The notes: generated by a model from the letters alone, not told the origin. A stretch of 64,000 nucleotides of DNA from Kosmotoga olearia TBF 19.5.1 (GCF_000023325.1 NC_012785.1:1488001-1552000), one strand, 5' to 3'; shown: positions 32,238-41,196, counted from the first letter of the stretch. Translations and numbers: made by a program.

Positions 32238-33337
32238 ACCGCATCACCCACAAGAGCCTGGTATTCTCTCAAAGACCTTTTTTCTACCTGGTCTTTCAAG
32301 GGATGTACTGTAATGAGTTCATCGCCATCGTATATCTTCAGTAGTGAACCTTCCACCTGGAGATTGACTCTTTCCCCTGTGTATTTTTTACCAACATGGT
32401 ATGCCCTTTCTTTGTAGACTATCTGGCCTTTGTCTCTTACGAGTCTTGTATTTAATCTGCGAATCGGATACGATTTACTTAGTTTGTTTAGGTGATTCTT
32501 TTCCCTCTCGAATCTTTCGAGAGGGGTTTCTTTTAATTCGGAATGGAGTCGCTGGTTTGCTATTGCTAACCAATCTCTTAATACGTTCTTCAATTCCGTT
32601 AGGCTCGAATAACTCTGGCCGTAAAGAATATTCTCCCTTACGTAAGGAACCAACCTCTCGACCTTTCCTTTGGCTTTTGGATTATATGGCCTGTGAGTAA
32701 TCACTTTAAAGCCGTAGAAGTTTGCAAAATCCATGAATCTGGCGTTGTATTCCTTCTGTTTCTGAAGCTTCTTTACAACGGTTTTCATGTTGTCGTACAG
32801 ACCTTCTGAGGGATAACCACCAAAGTACTCAAAGGCATGCAGATGAGCTTGGATCAAGGTCTCAAGCTTTTCATCTGGTACTATCTCCGCGTACAGCATC
32901 CGTGAATAGCTCAACACCATAATGAAGAACTTAACGGTCGTCTTTTCGCCTGCAATAACCGTTGTACCCGTTCCCCAATCAACCTGAAATTGTCTACCAG
33001 GTTCTGTTTCGAATCTGACAACAATTTCAGGTTTCCCCTTGGGTCTTATTGAGGACACATACATCCGGAGTATTGTCAGTTTACCGGTATAACCTCTCTC
33101 CACCAATTCCTTAAACAACACTGTCGCTGTAAGTTCGGGATACTCCTGGAGCCTTTTCTCGATGTAATCCTTGAAAGGATCCAGTTTCGAACCTCTTTTT
33201 GCCATTTGACACCACTCCTTTTCAAGATATTTCTTTACGGTGTTGGGAGCAATGCCAAGGCGCCTGGCTATTGCTAGCTTGCTTAACCCCTCTCTGTACA
33301 ATATTCTGATTTCAAAGACCTGCTTTTCCGTTAACAT
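32234..33337 (-). CDS. istA: IS21 transposase IstA
   Basis: 367 aa. The N-terminal helix-turn-helix (LSKLAIARRLGIAPNTVKKYL) is at residues 18-38. The rve core has the first Asp in RQFQVDWGTG near 121, the second in GGYPSEGLYDNMKTVV near 183, and the Glu in KAKGKVERLVPYV near 230. The C-terminal beta domain is YHVGKKYTGERVNLQVEG. Full length for compact IS21 members. GGAGGTATTCAG precedes the ATG at 33337. It transposes the element together with IstB. Confidence 0.95.
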   Translation of the reverse strand: MLTEKQVFEIRILYREGLSKLAIARRLGIAPNTVKKYLEKEWCQMAKRGSKLDPFKDYIEKRLQEYPELTATVLFKELVERGYTGKLTILRMYVSSIRPKGKPEIVVRFETEPGRQFQVDWGTGTTVIAGEKTTVKFFIMVLSYSRMLYAEIVPDEKLETLIQAHLHAFEYFGGYPSEGLYDNMKTVVKKLQKQKEYNARFMDFANFYGFKVITHRPYNPKAKGKVERLVPYVRENILYGQSYSSLTELKNVLRDWLAIANQRLHSELKETPLERFEREKNHLNKLSKSYPIRRLNTRLVRDKGQIVYKERAYHVGKKYTGERVNLQVEGSLLKIYDGDELITVHPLKDQVEKRSLREYQALVGDAV

Positions 33338-34425
33338 CTGAATACCTCCTTTTCTATCTGAGATATTCAGATGTTACTACTCAATTCTTACCGATGTTTT
33401 TGCTCATTTTTGACCGACGTTTTTACTATTTTATAATCGATGTCGACACTCATCCTCGAACCAATCTTCGAAGCAGACTTCCAGGAAGGTTCCTTTGGAT
33501 TCAGACCGAAAAGAAAAGCACATGATGCCATACACGCGGTGGCAAGGGCGATAACTGAAAACAAAACAACGGTAATAGATTTAGACCTCAGTGAGTTCTT
33601 CGACAACGTGAGACACCATATACTTTTCGAAAAAGTAGCGAAGAGGGTCAACGATCCAAAGGTCATGCATTTATTGAAGCTCATCTGCAAAACGGCGGGA
33701 AAGAAAGGAATCCCTCAAGGCGGGGTAATCTCGCCACTGCTGGCCAACATATACCTCAACGATGTGGATAAAATGCTGGAAAAAGCCAAAACAGTAACAG
33801 GAGACAAAATAGCATACGCCAGATATGCAGATGACCTGGTTGTCTTAGTCAATCCAACTAACAATAGTCTGACAGAAAAGGTTCACAAAAGACTGCTGGA
33901 AGAATTCGACAAATTGCAGGTCTAAAGTAAATGAAGAGAAAAGCAAAATTGTTGACCTGGCAAGAGGCGGAAGCTTCACCTTTCTCGGGTTTGAGTTCAG
34001 ACGGGTCAAAAGCAAGAATGGAAAATGGAGACCCGATTACAAACCGAACCGAAAGGCAAGAAGGAGATTGCTGACAAAACTGAAGCACGAATTCCGAAAG
34101 AATCGGTCACAATCTGTCGAAAAGGTGGTTGAAAAAGTAAATCCAATACTCAGAGGATGGTTGAACTACTTCCGGATAGGTCATTCCTCCAAATGCTTCG
34201 GATATGTAAGACAGAGAGTGGAAATGAAACTCAGAAGGCATATGATGAGGTCCCGAGGCAGGGAAGGATTCGGCTGGAAAAGGTGGAGTAGGGAAGAGAT
34301 ACAGAAAATCACCGGAATATACAACGACTACGAAATACGATATTACATCCCGAAAGCACTTCCAGACCGATAGGTCACATAACCCTTGGCACGAAGCAGA
34401 CAGGAAAGCCGTATGCGGGAAAACC

Positions 34426-34456
<31 letters not shown>

Positions 34457-34475
34457 AACCTGGGTACGGCAATAC

Positions 34476-34598
34476 TAGTGAGGCACTCCCGAAGGAAACG
34501 GGGAGAAACCGGATAGGTGTTGCCTAAACCTAAGGCGCCATCTCTTGACCCTGCTGTTTTTCGAGGTTCACCCCCGGCGAAGCCGGGCTTACCGGCTT
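34476..34598. repeat. 3' flank of the intron with a hairpin-array fragment (locus D)
   Basis: CCCCGGCGAAGCCGGG with TCACC and CTTACC spacers (about 34567-34595) is one unit of the CTTACC-type array seen in loci B and C. It directly precedes the histidine-kinase stop. The rest has no recognisable feature. Confidence 0.6.
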
Positions 34599-35909
34599 TT
34601 AACTGATTCTCGGAAGGTAGATCGCAAAACAGTTTAGACCATTTTTGTAGTTGTAAATTACATCGCCACCGTGTAATTTTGCAACAGCCCGGGCAACCGA
34701 CAGGCCAAGCCCGTAACCTTCTATTTTATCCACGTTCTTTCTCCTGTAGAAGTTCTCGAAGATTCTTTCAAGCTCTTGAGGAGGAATCTCTTCACCGGGA
34801 TTAATAATTTCAATAATGATAGATTTGTCATCGCATTTGAGTTTTATTTCAATTGTGCCTTCCCTGGAGTATTTGACGGCATTTTCTATGAGATTGGCAA
34901 CGGCACGTGCGAGCAGAGTTTCTACCCCGTTGAACGTTACAGCTGGTGGAACGTTTATGTGGAATTGTTTATCGGGATTAAGGACCATTTGATTTTCTAT
35001 CACATCCAGAACTGTCTGCGAAAGGTCGAAAGGTTTAAACCTATTTACGATCCCTTTTTCGATGTTGGAGATTAGTAATAGATCGTTTGAGGTTTGAATA
35101 AGGTTATCTAATTCGCGGAGGCTTTCTTTGAGTGAGCGTTTCATGGAGTCAACTGAATCATTGCGGGCTAAGGCTAATTGGAGAGTTGATTTTAGAACTG
35201 AAAGAGGGGTTCTCAATTCGTGTGCGATTTTAGCGGACAAAGCTTTGGCGTCTTTGATGAGTAGTTCAAGCCTTTTAAGTGATTTGTTAACCTCGCTTTG
35301 AAGCCTCGCAATTTCTGAACCGGTGATTTTTACATTCACCCTTCTCCCGTCTATTTCTGTGTGGCTGATCTCTTCAAGCTGTTTTCCGATTTCTCCAATC
35401 GGATTGAGTAGCTTTCTGGTTATGAATATTCCTATAAGTGTTATCAATATCACGACAAAAAGGGAACCTGCAATCAACGCAATCAGGAGATTCTTGAGGA
35501 AATTCCTAATGGGTGCCAGGTTGTGAGCAACCACGAACTTGTATTGAGCACCGTTGACCGATTCTTCTGAGATATAGTAGCGATAATTTCCGTAATTACC
35601 GAATCCAGTACCTGGGGCTTCCACGTTTTTGAATAAACCACCTTTAATGCGAAAAGAAGCAATTAGCCTATCGTTCTTGTAGATTTCAAATCCCAGGTCT
35701 TCACTACCCGGTAGATTTAACAGCCCTGTACGGGGTGCATTTCCTATTGTATATGCTCTAACGATATTTCCATAAAAAGCCAGCAATCTATTGTCGACTT
35801 CTCGATATTTCAGATCGTATACGATAGCGTAGAGAAAGGCGGCTAAAAAAAGCAAAGATGAACCGTACGCAATAAGGTACAGCAGAGAGATCTTTGCTTT
35901 TAAAGTCAC
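34599..35909 (-). CDS. Two-component sensor histidine kinase
   Basis: 436 aa. Two membrane helices (about residues 8-30 and 140-165) flank a 110-residue extracytoplasmic sensor segment rich in Tyr/Asn/Gly. A HAMP-like linker follows, then the HisKA motif AKIAHELRTPLSVLKS near 232. The ATPase domain has NLIENAVKYSREG near 346 (N box), FENFYRR and GYGLGLSVARAVAKLHGG (G2). The layout is that of OmpR-linked kinases. It overlaps its response regulator by 4 bp. The signal is unknown; the exported PepSY-like protein upstream could modulate it. Confidence 0.93.
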   Translation of the reverse strand: MTLKAKISLLYLIAYGSSLLFLAAFLYAIVYDLKYREVDNRLLAFYGNIVRAYTIGNAPRTGLLNLPGSEDLGFEIYKNDRLIASFRIKGGLFKNVEAPGTGFGNYGNYRYYISEESVNGAQYKFVVAHNLAPIRNFLKNLLIALIAGSLFVVILITLIGIFITRKLLNPIGEIGKQLEEISHTEIDGRRVNVKITGSEIARLQSEVNKSLKRLELLIKDAKALSAKIAHELRTPLSVLKSTLQLALARNDSVDSMKRSLKESLRELDNLIQTSNDLLLISNIEKGIVNRFKPFDLSQTVLDVIENQMVLNPDKQFHINVPPAVTFNGVETLLARAVANLIENAVKYSREGTIEIKLKCDDKSIIIEIINPGEEIPPQELERIFENFYRRKNVDKIEGYGLGLSVARAVAKLHGGDVIYNYKNGLNCFAIYLPRIS

Positions 35910-36592
35910 GTTTTATCATCTTCTTTCTTGAGTCTATACCCGATGTTATGAACTGTCTCTATTTTTTCGTCGTAACCAAAAGGTTTGAGCTTTTTTCTCA
36001 GGTAGAGCACATAAACGTCAACGATATTACTGCGCGGTTCGAACCCGCTTTCCCATAACTTATCAAGAATTTGTTCTCTGCTAAATACGACACCAGGATT
36101 ACGCATGAAAAGCTCAAGGAGTGAAAATTCTTTACTGCTGAGATTCAGAGGTTCCCCTTTACAGCTGACTTCCCTGGTTTGCAGGTTCATTACAAGGTCG
36201 CCGTATTTGAGAGTTTCCTGACGAACAACCTGATTTCTCCTGATGAGTGCACGGACTCTTGCCACAAGTTCTCTAAGGTCAAAGGGTTTTGGCATGTAAT
36301 CATCAGCACCGACATTAAGTCCTTCCACCCGATTTTCCACACTGCCCAGTGCCGTGAGCATCAGTATCGGTACCTGGCTCTTTTCTTCATCTCTCAAAAA
36401 ACGACAAATTTCAATGCCTGACATACCGGGCAAGATTATGTCCAGTATTATACAGTCGTAGTTATAGGAAAGCGCGAGATCCAGACCTTCGTTTCCGTCA
36501 TATGCCAGGTCAACGATGAAACCTTCGAGTTCAAGATATTTTTTTATATTTTCTGCAAGTTTTTTGTTGTCCTCAACAACCAGTATTTTCAC
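35906..36592 (-). CDS. OmpR/PhoB-family response regulator
   Basis: 228 aa. The receiver has the acidic pair VVEDNKK, phospho-acceptor Asp in CIILDIILPGMSG near residue 52, Thr in LMLTALGS and Lys in MPKPFDLREL. A winged-helix DNA-binding domain follows, with LNLSSKEFSLLELFMRNPGVVFSREQIL, SNIVDVYVLYLRKKL and the terminal IETVHNIGYRL. It is the transcription-factor partner of the overlapping kinase. The start is 6 bp past the PepSY-like gene, with GGTGAGACCCGG upstream. Confidence 0.95.
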   Translation of the reverse strand: MKILVVEDNKKLAENIKKYLELEGFIVDLAYDGNEGLDLALSYNYDCIILDIILPGMSGIEICRFLRDEEKSQVPILMLTALGSVENRVEGLNVGADDYMPKPFDLRELVARVRALIRRNQVVRQETLKYGDLVMNLQTREVSCKGEPLNLSSKEFSLLELFMRNPGVVFSREQILDKLWESGFEPRSNIVDVYVLYLRKKLKPFGYDEKIETVHNIGYRLKKEDDKT

Positions 36593-36598
36593 CGGGTC

Positions 36599-37258
36599 TC
36601 ACCTACCGTCCTTTTTCCCGCCGGGCGGTTTGGGTTTTGGTTTTTCGTGGTCATCTGACGGTTTGGTTGGGTGATCTGGTTTTGGTACTACAATTGGTGG
36701 TTCTGGTTTCTTTTCTTTTTCAATCATTACTTTGAGTTCTTTGATTCTTTCGTTTGGTGTGATGACATCGAGCACCATAGGGATTTCAGAATCTATTGTT
36801 ATTACAGCATCACGGGTAAATATCTCCCATCGGAGTTCTTTGCCTTTTTTTACGAGCAAACCGGCAATTGGTTCTACACCTGTCTGTAAATACGCCAGGG
36901 CAAAGGCATCTTCAAGGGAAACAGCAGGCGCACCAAGATCAAGGTCACAATTTTTCTCCTCTATTGTAATAATTTTTCCAGAATCCCCGGAAATCGTTAT
37001 GGAGGCTGTTGGAGTTATGACTCTCCATAACTGATTCTCGGAAGAAAGCGGATAGATAGCGAGAACATTCTCGCCTGTTAGTTCCTGTACTTTAAAGATT
37101 AGTTCAAGAGAGATGTTGCCAATATTCTCGGAAGACAGGATAGTGTTCAGCACGCCGAACTCAAACTCAGGGTCGAACAACCCTGAAGCTGCCAGCAAGG
37201 ATCCTGATAATACTGCCAATATTGTTAATGCTATAGATATAATGCGAACAGCTATCAC
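36599..37258 (-). CDS. Exported PepSY-like protein with a Pro/Lys-rich tail
   Basis: 219 aa. An N-terminal signal or anchor (IISIALTILAVLSGSLLAASG) is followed by a region with two PepSY-like units. One is near residues 50-100 (VLAIYPL...WRVITPTASITISGDSGKIITIEE), and the other near 110-165 (LEDAFALAYLQTG...LRWEIFTRDAVITIDSEIPMVLDV). The C-terminal 45 residues are Pro/Lys/Asp repeats. PepSY proteins often sit with histidine kinases, as here. The GTG at 37258 is only 2 nt after AGGAGG, while an in-frame ATA one codon later is 5 nt away, so the start is uncertain. Confidence 0.7.
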   Translation of the reverse strand: MIAVRIISIALTILAVLSGSLLAASGLFDPEFEFGVLNTILSSENIGNISLELIFKVQELTGENVLAIYPLSSENQLWRVITPTASITISGDSGKIITIEEKNCDLDLGAPAVSLEDAFALAYLQTGVEPIAGLLVKKGKELRWEIFTRDAVITIDSEIPMVLDVITPNERIKELKVMIEKEKKPEPPIVVPKPDHPTKPSDDHEKPKPKPPGGKKDGR

Positions 37259-37282
37259 TCCCTCCTAAAAAGTATAACACCT

Positions 37283-37316
37283 AAAAAGGGCCCACCGAAC
37301 GGAGGTGGGCCCGGTA
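37283..37316. terminator. Terminator after the DUF4382 lipoprotein gene
   Basis: GGGCCCACC and GGTGGGCCC form a 9-bp GC stem with a 7-nt loop. On the minus strand it is followed by TTTTTAGG. It separates the lipoprotein gene from the PepSY/two-component genes. Confidence 0.85.
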
Positions 37317-37329
37317 AAACTCTTATCTA

Positions 37330-38241
37330 TTATTCCGCGTTAATTTCTCCGAGATCGATATCTTCGCCATTAACTTCGATAATCTCCGGATACACAAAGA
37401 TGGCTTCAGTTGTGCTTGCAGCAACATCAAAGTCTTCCTGAGAGTACACGGAGTAATCGTATACGTAGAGCATGTATTTTCCGTCTTCTACTTTCTTGAA
37501 CTTGAATTCGCCTTCTTCCCACTTAGTGCACTCTTTGTGAGTGAATGTTGCGAGGACTTCGTTTTCATCTTCATCTTCACCTGGCATCGACAACAAAGCA
37601 GTTGCTTCTTCCGTATCATCAACAGGGTTTAGTGTTACGAGGAATGGTGTGGCAGAGGGGGTAGTGATTATACCAGTGACATCGTAGAGGTCATCACCGT
37701 GTCTTGAGTGGATAACAGGTGTCATATGAACATTGTCGACATTTTCTGGATCCCAGCGTCCCTGAACTATCAGAGATCTGGAGAGATCGAAATCAAGTAG
37801 AAGAACGTCGGTTTCTGAGATATCAAGTCCTTCTAATGGGCATATTAACTTACCTGCTACGACTTCTATTGGGTATTCCACGCCCAAAACGGTGATAGTT
37901 GCAACGTCGCCTACATAGAAACGTAGCTGGTCATAGGTGCCGGTTCCTTCAACGGTTCCAAGATCAATGTCTTCTCCGACGAGATCAAGGAGATTAACAA
38001 CGGTGGATTCGTCGCTTATTACAAGTTCTGTAGGACTTGCATCTGAACCAATCAAGACTATCTCGTCTATCTGGACTTCAAGTCTCTCGATGTCATTGAT
38101 CGGTACGACAGCATCAGTCAGGAAGACCTGCAAAGTCCCAACCTCTTCCTCGTCTTCAAAATCATTGATCCAATTAACACAACCTGTGATTGCAAACAAC
38201 GTAGTAATAGCAACAAGCAGTAATACAGTGATCTTTTTCAT
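37330..38241 (-). CDS. DUF4382-type lipoprotein
   Basis: About 303 aa starting MKKITVLLLVAITTLFAITGC, a lipoprotein signal with lipobox ITGC. An acidic linker leads to VGTLQVFLTDAVVPINDIERLEVQIDEIVL, the opening of DUF4382 domains, with TYDQLRFYVG and DFDLSRSLIV further on. The C-terminal half is a carboxypeptidase-regulatory-like beta domain (VTGIITTPSATPFLVTLNP). Very acidic, so likely surface exposed. GGGGAGGTG is 7 nt before the ATG; the in-frame GTG lies in that site. The domain is of unknown function. It has its own terminator. Confidence 0.85.
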   Translation of the reverse strand: MKKITVLLLVAITTLFAITGCVNWINDFEDEEEVGTLQVFLTDAVVPINDIERLEVQIDEIVLIGSDASPTELVISDESTVVNLLDLVGEDIDLGTVEGTGTYDQLRFYVGDVATITVLGVEYPIEVVAGKLICPLEGLDISETDVLLLDFDLSRSLIVQGRWDPENVDNVHMTPVIHSRHGDDLYDVTGIITTPSATPFLVTLNPVDDTEEATALLSMPGEDEDENEVLATFTHKECTKWEEGEFKFKKVEDGKYMLYVYDYSVYSQEDFDVAASTTEAIFVYPEIIEVNGEDIDLGEINAE

Positions 38242-38347
38242 GAAACTCACCTCCCCAAAATAATTTCTCCTTCATTCTTGTTGATACACACACATTTAGA
38301 ATCCATTATTAGAATACACATTTGAGATTAAAAGGAAATTAAAAGAC

Positions 38348-38447
38348 TTATAGAACCGAGATCCGAGAACCGAGAATCCGAGAAAGCTGCTGCGCAGCGG
38401 GCACGAATCCTTTCCGGATTGATGCGACCGGCTTCGCCGGGGCTATG
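38348..38447. repeat. Hairpin-array repeat element, locus E (left part)
   Basis: Heptamers ACCGAGA, TCCGAGA, ACCGAGA and ATCCGAGA (38354-38382) run into GCTGCTGCGCAGC. Then come ACGA, AATCCTTTCCGGATT, GATGCGA and CCGGCTTCGCCGG. The order and spacers match locus A. The group II intron begins 7-8 nt after the last hairpin, and the array resumes on its other side. Confidence 0.85.
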
Positions 38448-39079
38448 GTGTGCCCGGCATGACATACAACTATAGGGTGAAAGTCCCGAATGCGGGGAGC
38501 GAGATAAGCATTAGCTGAGGGCAAGGGTGTCACTGGTAACGGTGAATCTGAAGGAAGCCTAAGGCAAAATCTGGAACTGAACGAAAGTGACCAGTGTTGG
38601 CCGGTAGAGTGGGTAACCTTGCCGTGTATGGGGAAGCCCGAGCTCCAACTCTACAGGTTTGGATGGCAGACGAACCCGTAGTAGTGTTGAACCTCTCTGA
38701 AAGGAGAAGGGACTATCGCCTTGAGCGATGGGGGTAACAGGAACCGAAAGGGTCTGTTACTTGCGAAGGGGTGAAGGGTTGAGGAAATGGCACAAAGGGA
38801 AGCGAGTATAACAGGAGCCCGTAATGGAGGCTGAAATGCCGACGGTGGTCTGAAATGGCTGGGGCAGGCAAGTAATCCATTATAGGGTTGGGTATATTCC
38901 TCGAAAGGGGTAGAAAACCGATCCTGTTATATGCGACTTATTCTGAAGGCCATGCGGAGGTCGTATAATGGTACTCAACCACCGTCGGAGAATCCGATAC
39001 TCAATCCATGAGCCGTGTACGTTGGCCCGTATGCACGGTTCTGTGAGAGGACGGGGGGTTCTCCCCCCTCCTACTCGAT
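38448..39079 (+). mobile_element. ORF-less group II intron, about 632 nt
   Basis: It starts GTGTGCCCGGCATG, has the conserved GGGTGAAAGTCCCGAA and GGGGAGCGAGATAAGC domain I segments, and shows no reading frame. Domain V (GAGCCGTGTACG...CGTATGCACGGTTC) is at about 39010-39041. Domain VI (GAGGACGGGGGG-TTCT-CCCCCCTCCTACTC) has the expected unpaired A and is followed by the terminal GAT at 39079. The DV/DVI signals make the class secure; boundaries are good to a few bases. Splicing would need a maturase supplied in trans. Confidence 0.85.
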
Positions 39080-39100
39080 AACTGCTTCGCAGTTGAAAAA
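39080..39100. repeat. Locus E hairpin array, right part after the intron
   Basis: AACTGCTTCGCAGTT begins one base after the intron 3' end. It is the same hairpin type as those left of the intron. Confidence 0.7.
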
Positions 39101-39162
39101 ATTAGATGTTTGCAAGGTTGTCAGCTGATAGAGCAAGGCTTACAAAGGCTGACTTGTCATCA

Positions 39163-39218
39163 ATTAAAAGGCCTTCCAGCTTTTACTATAAGAAAAAGAA
39201 AGCTGGAAGGCCTTTTCG
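39163..39218. terminator. Terminator of the arcB-arcC operon
   Basis: AAAAGGCCTTCCAGCTTT and AAAGCTGGAAGGCCTTTT form an 18-bp stem around a 14-16 nt loop, just past the arcC stop on the minus strand. Confidence 0.88.
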
Positions 39219-39233
39219 TTATTTGAATTACAA

Positions 39234-40172
39234 TTACTTAGTTATATGTGTTCCAGATTTTCCCTGAATTGCTTCTTTGACTTTTTCCAGGGAGGTGATG
39301 ATCGCCTCTTTTCCGGTGGATTCCACGAAATCAATGGCGGATTCTATTTTTGGATACATACTGCCCTTTGCAAAGTGACCCTCATCCATCAATTTTTTGG
39401 CTTCGTTGACTGATATGCGTTCGAGAGCTTTTTGATCAGGTTTGCCGAAGTTGATGTAAGCGTGGTCTACGGCTGTGAGAATCAGGAAGAGATCAGCATC
39501 TAGGAGTCTTGCCAGTAAAGCGGAAGCGCGATCTTTATCGATGACGGCTTCTACACCTTCAAGTGTTCCGTCATCTTTCTTTACAACGGGTATTCCACCG
39601 CCACCGCCGGCTACGAGGATGAAATCATTTCCTGTAAGAGCCTTGATTGCTTCAATCTCAACTACATCCAGAGGTTTTGGGGAAGGGACAACTCTCCTCC
39701 AGCCACGTCCGGCATCCTCTTTCATTATCCAGCCTTTTTCTGCTTGAAGTTTTTTCGCGGTTTCTTCATCGTAGAATGGTCCTACTGGTTTTGTGGGGTT
39801 TTCAAAACCCGGATCGTTTCTATCAACGATTATCTGGGTTAGAACACAGGCTATTTGTCTTTCTGTTCCCCGGCTTTTCAGTTCGTTGCCGAGAGTTTGG
39901 GTTATCAGATAACCTATTGATCCTTGAGTCATAGCATCATTTACGTCGATCGGGAATGGTGGTAATGTGTCCTTGGCAATTTCCTGCTGGACAAGGAGAT
40001 TTCCAACCTGTGGGCCATTACCGTGTGTTATTACCAGATCATAGCCGTCTTCAATAAGATCTGCAAGATGTTTGACGGTACCAAGCAGATTTTTCTTCAT
40101 TGCCTCTGCGCTTGGCTTTTCGCCGGGCTTGTTCAGTGCGTTGCCGCCGATAGCTACGACTGCTTTTTTCAT
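39234..40172 (-). CDS. arcC: Carbamate kinase
   Basis: 312 aa of the amino-acid-kinase family. VVAIGGNALNKPGEKPSAEAM is at the N-terminus, ITHGNGPQVGNLLVQQEIA near residue 48, and VVPSPKPLDVVEIEAIKAL near 160. LVAGGGGGIPVV is near 185, and KGSMYPKIESAIDFVESTGKEAIIT near 270. It transfers phosphate from carbamoyl phosphate to ADP, giving ATP, CO2 and ammonia in catabolism. It lies 15 bp after the carbamoyltransferase gene. GGAGGTTTGGAGC precedes the ATG. The terminator downstream ends the operon. Confidence 0.96.
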   Translation of the reverse strand: MKKAVVAIGGNALNKPGEKPSAEAMKKNLLGTVKHLADLIEDGYDLVITHGNGPQVGNLLVQQEIAKDTLPPFPIDVNDAMTQGSIGYLITQTLGNELKSRGTERQIACVLTQIIVDRNDPGFENPTKPVGPFYDEETAKKLQAEKGWIMKEDAGRGWRRVVPSPKPLDVVEIEAIKALTGNDFILVAGGGGGIPVVKKDDGTLEGVEAVIDKDRASALLARLLDADLFLILTAVDHAYINFGKPDQKALERISVNEAKKLMDEGHFAKGSMYPKIESAIDFVESTGKEAIITSLEKVKEAIQGKSGTHITK

Positions 40173-40187
40173 GCTCCAAACCTCCCA

Positions 40188-41129
40188 TTACAACAAAGTT
40201 GCTATCATAACAGCTTTAATAGTATGCTTTCTGTTTTCGGCTTCTTCGAATACCCTTGACTGTGGTCCTTCTATAACATCTCTCGTTACCTCGTTGCCTT
40301 TAACAGCAGGCAAACAATGGAGGAATATGGTATCTTTTCTGTCTGTTAGTTCCATCAATTCCTGGTTTACCTGATAAGGTCTGAGTAAAGCAATTCTTTC
40401 TTTAAGTTTGTCTTCTTCACCCATTGAGGCCCAGACATCTGTATAGATAGCGTCAGCGTTCTTTACCGCTTCAGCTGGATCGTCGGTTATTTCGATAACA
40501 GCGTTGGTACTTTCGGAAATCTCCCTGCATTTTTTTACCAATTCCTCAGAAGGCCAGAGATCCTTTGGACCACAAGCAACAAAATGCAGTCCCATTTTAG
40601 CAGAACCAATCATAAGGGAATTTGCCACATTGTTTCTGGCATCTCCCATAAAGACAAGTTTTCTTCCTCTGAGGCTTCCGAAATATTCCTCTATTGTCAT
40701 GAAGTCGGCGAGTATCTGGGTGGGGTGGTAGAGATCTGTGAGACCGTTGTAAACAGGTATTCCAGACCATTTTGCAAGGCCTTCAACAGTTTTCTGTTTA
40801 AATCCTCTGAATGCTATTGCATCGAACATTCTTCCGAGAACCCTTGCGGTGTCTTCGAGATCTTCCTTGACACCGAGGTGGATATCGTCTTTTGATAGAA
40901 ACACCGGGTGCCCGCCTTCTTCACCGAAAGCCGTTTCGAAAGCAGTTCGCGTTCTTGTTGATCTTTTCTCGAAGATTATGGCAAGTGTTTTCCCGAGAAA
41001 TCTTTGTGTTGTTAAACCTGCTCTTTTTTCTGCTTTTACTTCTCTGGCTATATCGAGGAGATAGCGTATTTCATCCGGTTTAAAATCCAAGAGAGTGAGA
41101 AAGCTTTTTCCTTTAAGATTTACTCCCAC
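40188..41129 (-). CDS. arcB: Ornithine carbamoyltransferase
   Basis: 313 aa. The carbamoyl-phosphate motif FEKRSTRTRTAFETAFGEEGGH is near residue 53, DTARVLGRMFDAIAFRG near 93 and YNGLTDLYHPTQILADFMTI near 128. The ornithine-binding region (WASMGEEDKLKER) is near 230, and HCLPAVKGNEVTRDVIEG near 270. Beside arcC it probably works catabolically, splitting citrulline to ornithine and carbamoyl phosphate. A biosynthetic (argF) role is possible. The start is GTG at 41129 with AGGAGG 8 nt upstream. No arginine deiminase gene is present nearby. Confidence 0.94.
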   Translation of the reverse strand: MGVNLKGKSFLTLLDFKPDEIRYLLDIAREVKAEKRAGLTTQRFLGKTLAIIFEKRSTRTRTAFETAFGEEGGHPVFLSKDDIHLGVKEDLEDTARVLGRMFDAIAFRGFKQKTVEGLAKWSGIPVYNGLTDLYHPTQILADFMTIEEYFGSLRGRKLVFMGDARNNVANSLMIGSAKMGLHFVACGPKDLWPSEELVKKCREISESTNAVIEITDDPAEAVKNADAIYTDVWASMGEEDKLKERIALLRPYQVNQELMELTDRKDTIFLHCLPAVKGNEVTRDVIEGPQSRVFEEAENRKHTIKAVMIATLL

Positions 41130-41167
41130 ACAAACTCCCTCCTTTAGTAAAGTGGTATTCTTCTTAT

Positions 41168-41196
41168 ATGATACCCATTAAAAAAAATGCTTTCAA
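41168..41196 (-). promoter_or_regulatory. Promoter of arcB-arcC
   Basis: On the minus strand TTGAAA (41196-41191), 17 bp and TATCAT (41173-41168), about 38 bp before the GTG start. Confidence 0.75.

Larger units (their letters stand above)
31389..33448 (-). mobile_element. IS21-family insertion sequence
   Basis: The ends are TGTCAACATCGACC (31389) and, inverted, TGTCGACATCGATT (33448), flanked by a 5-bp duplication CTCAT (31384-31388 and 33449-33453). Inside each end the ACATCGA-type unit recurs about every 21-24 bp, as known for IS21 transposase sites. Length 2060 bp. It carries istA and istB, both intact, on the minus strand and splits the intron maturase. Confidence 0.92.
31024..34373 (+). 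pseudogene. ltrA: Group II intron reverse transcriptase/maturase, disrupted
   Basis: Three coding pieces make one LtrA-like protein. Piece 1 (31024-31388) starts MRKTPITLQELRQRIYAKAK and includes WRFWGLYVHVCKMETLKQAY and NNGAPGVDGMTFEE. Piece 2 (33449-33922) resumes LILEPIFEADFQEGSFGFRPKRKAHDAIH and carries the RT active site YARYADDLVVL. Piece 3, after a +1 shift at 33923, reads KVNEEKSKIVDLARGG and holds the maturase X domain (NPILRGWLNYFRIGHSS) to 34373. Exact removal of the IS restores the first junction. The second lesion means the protein is non-functional even then, unless frameshifting occurs. Confidence 0.88.
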
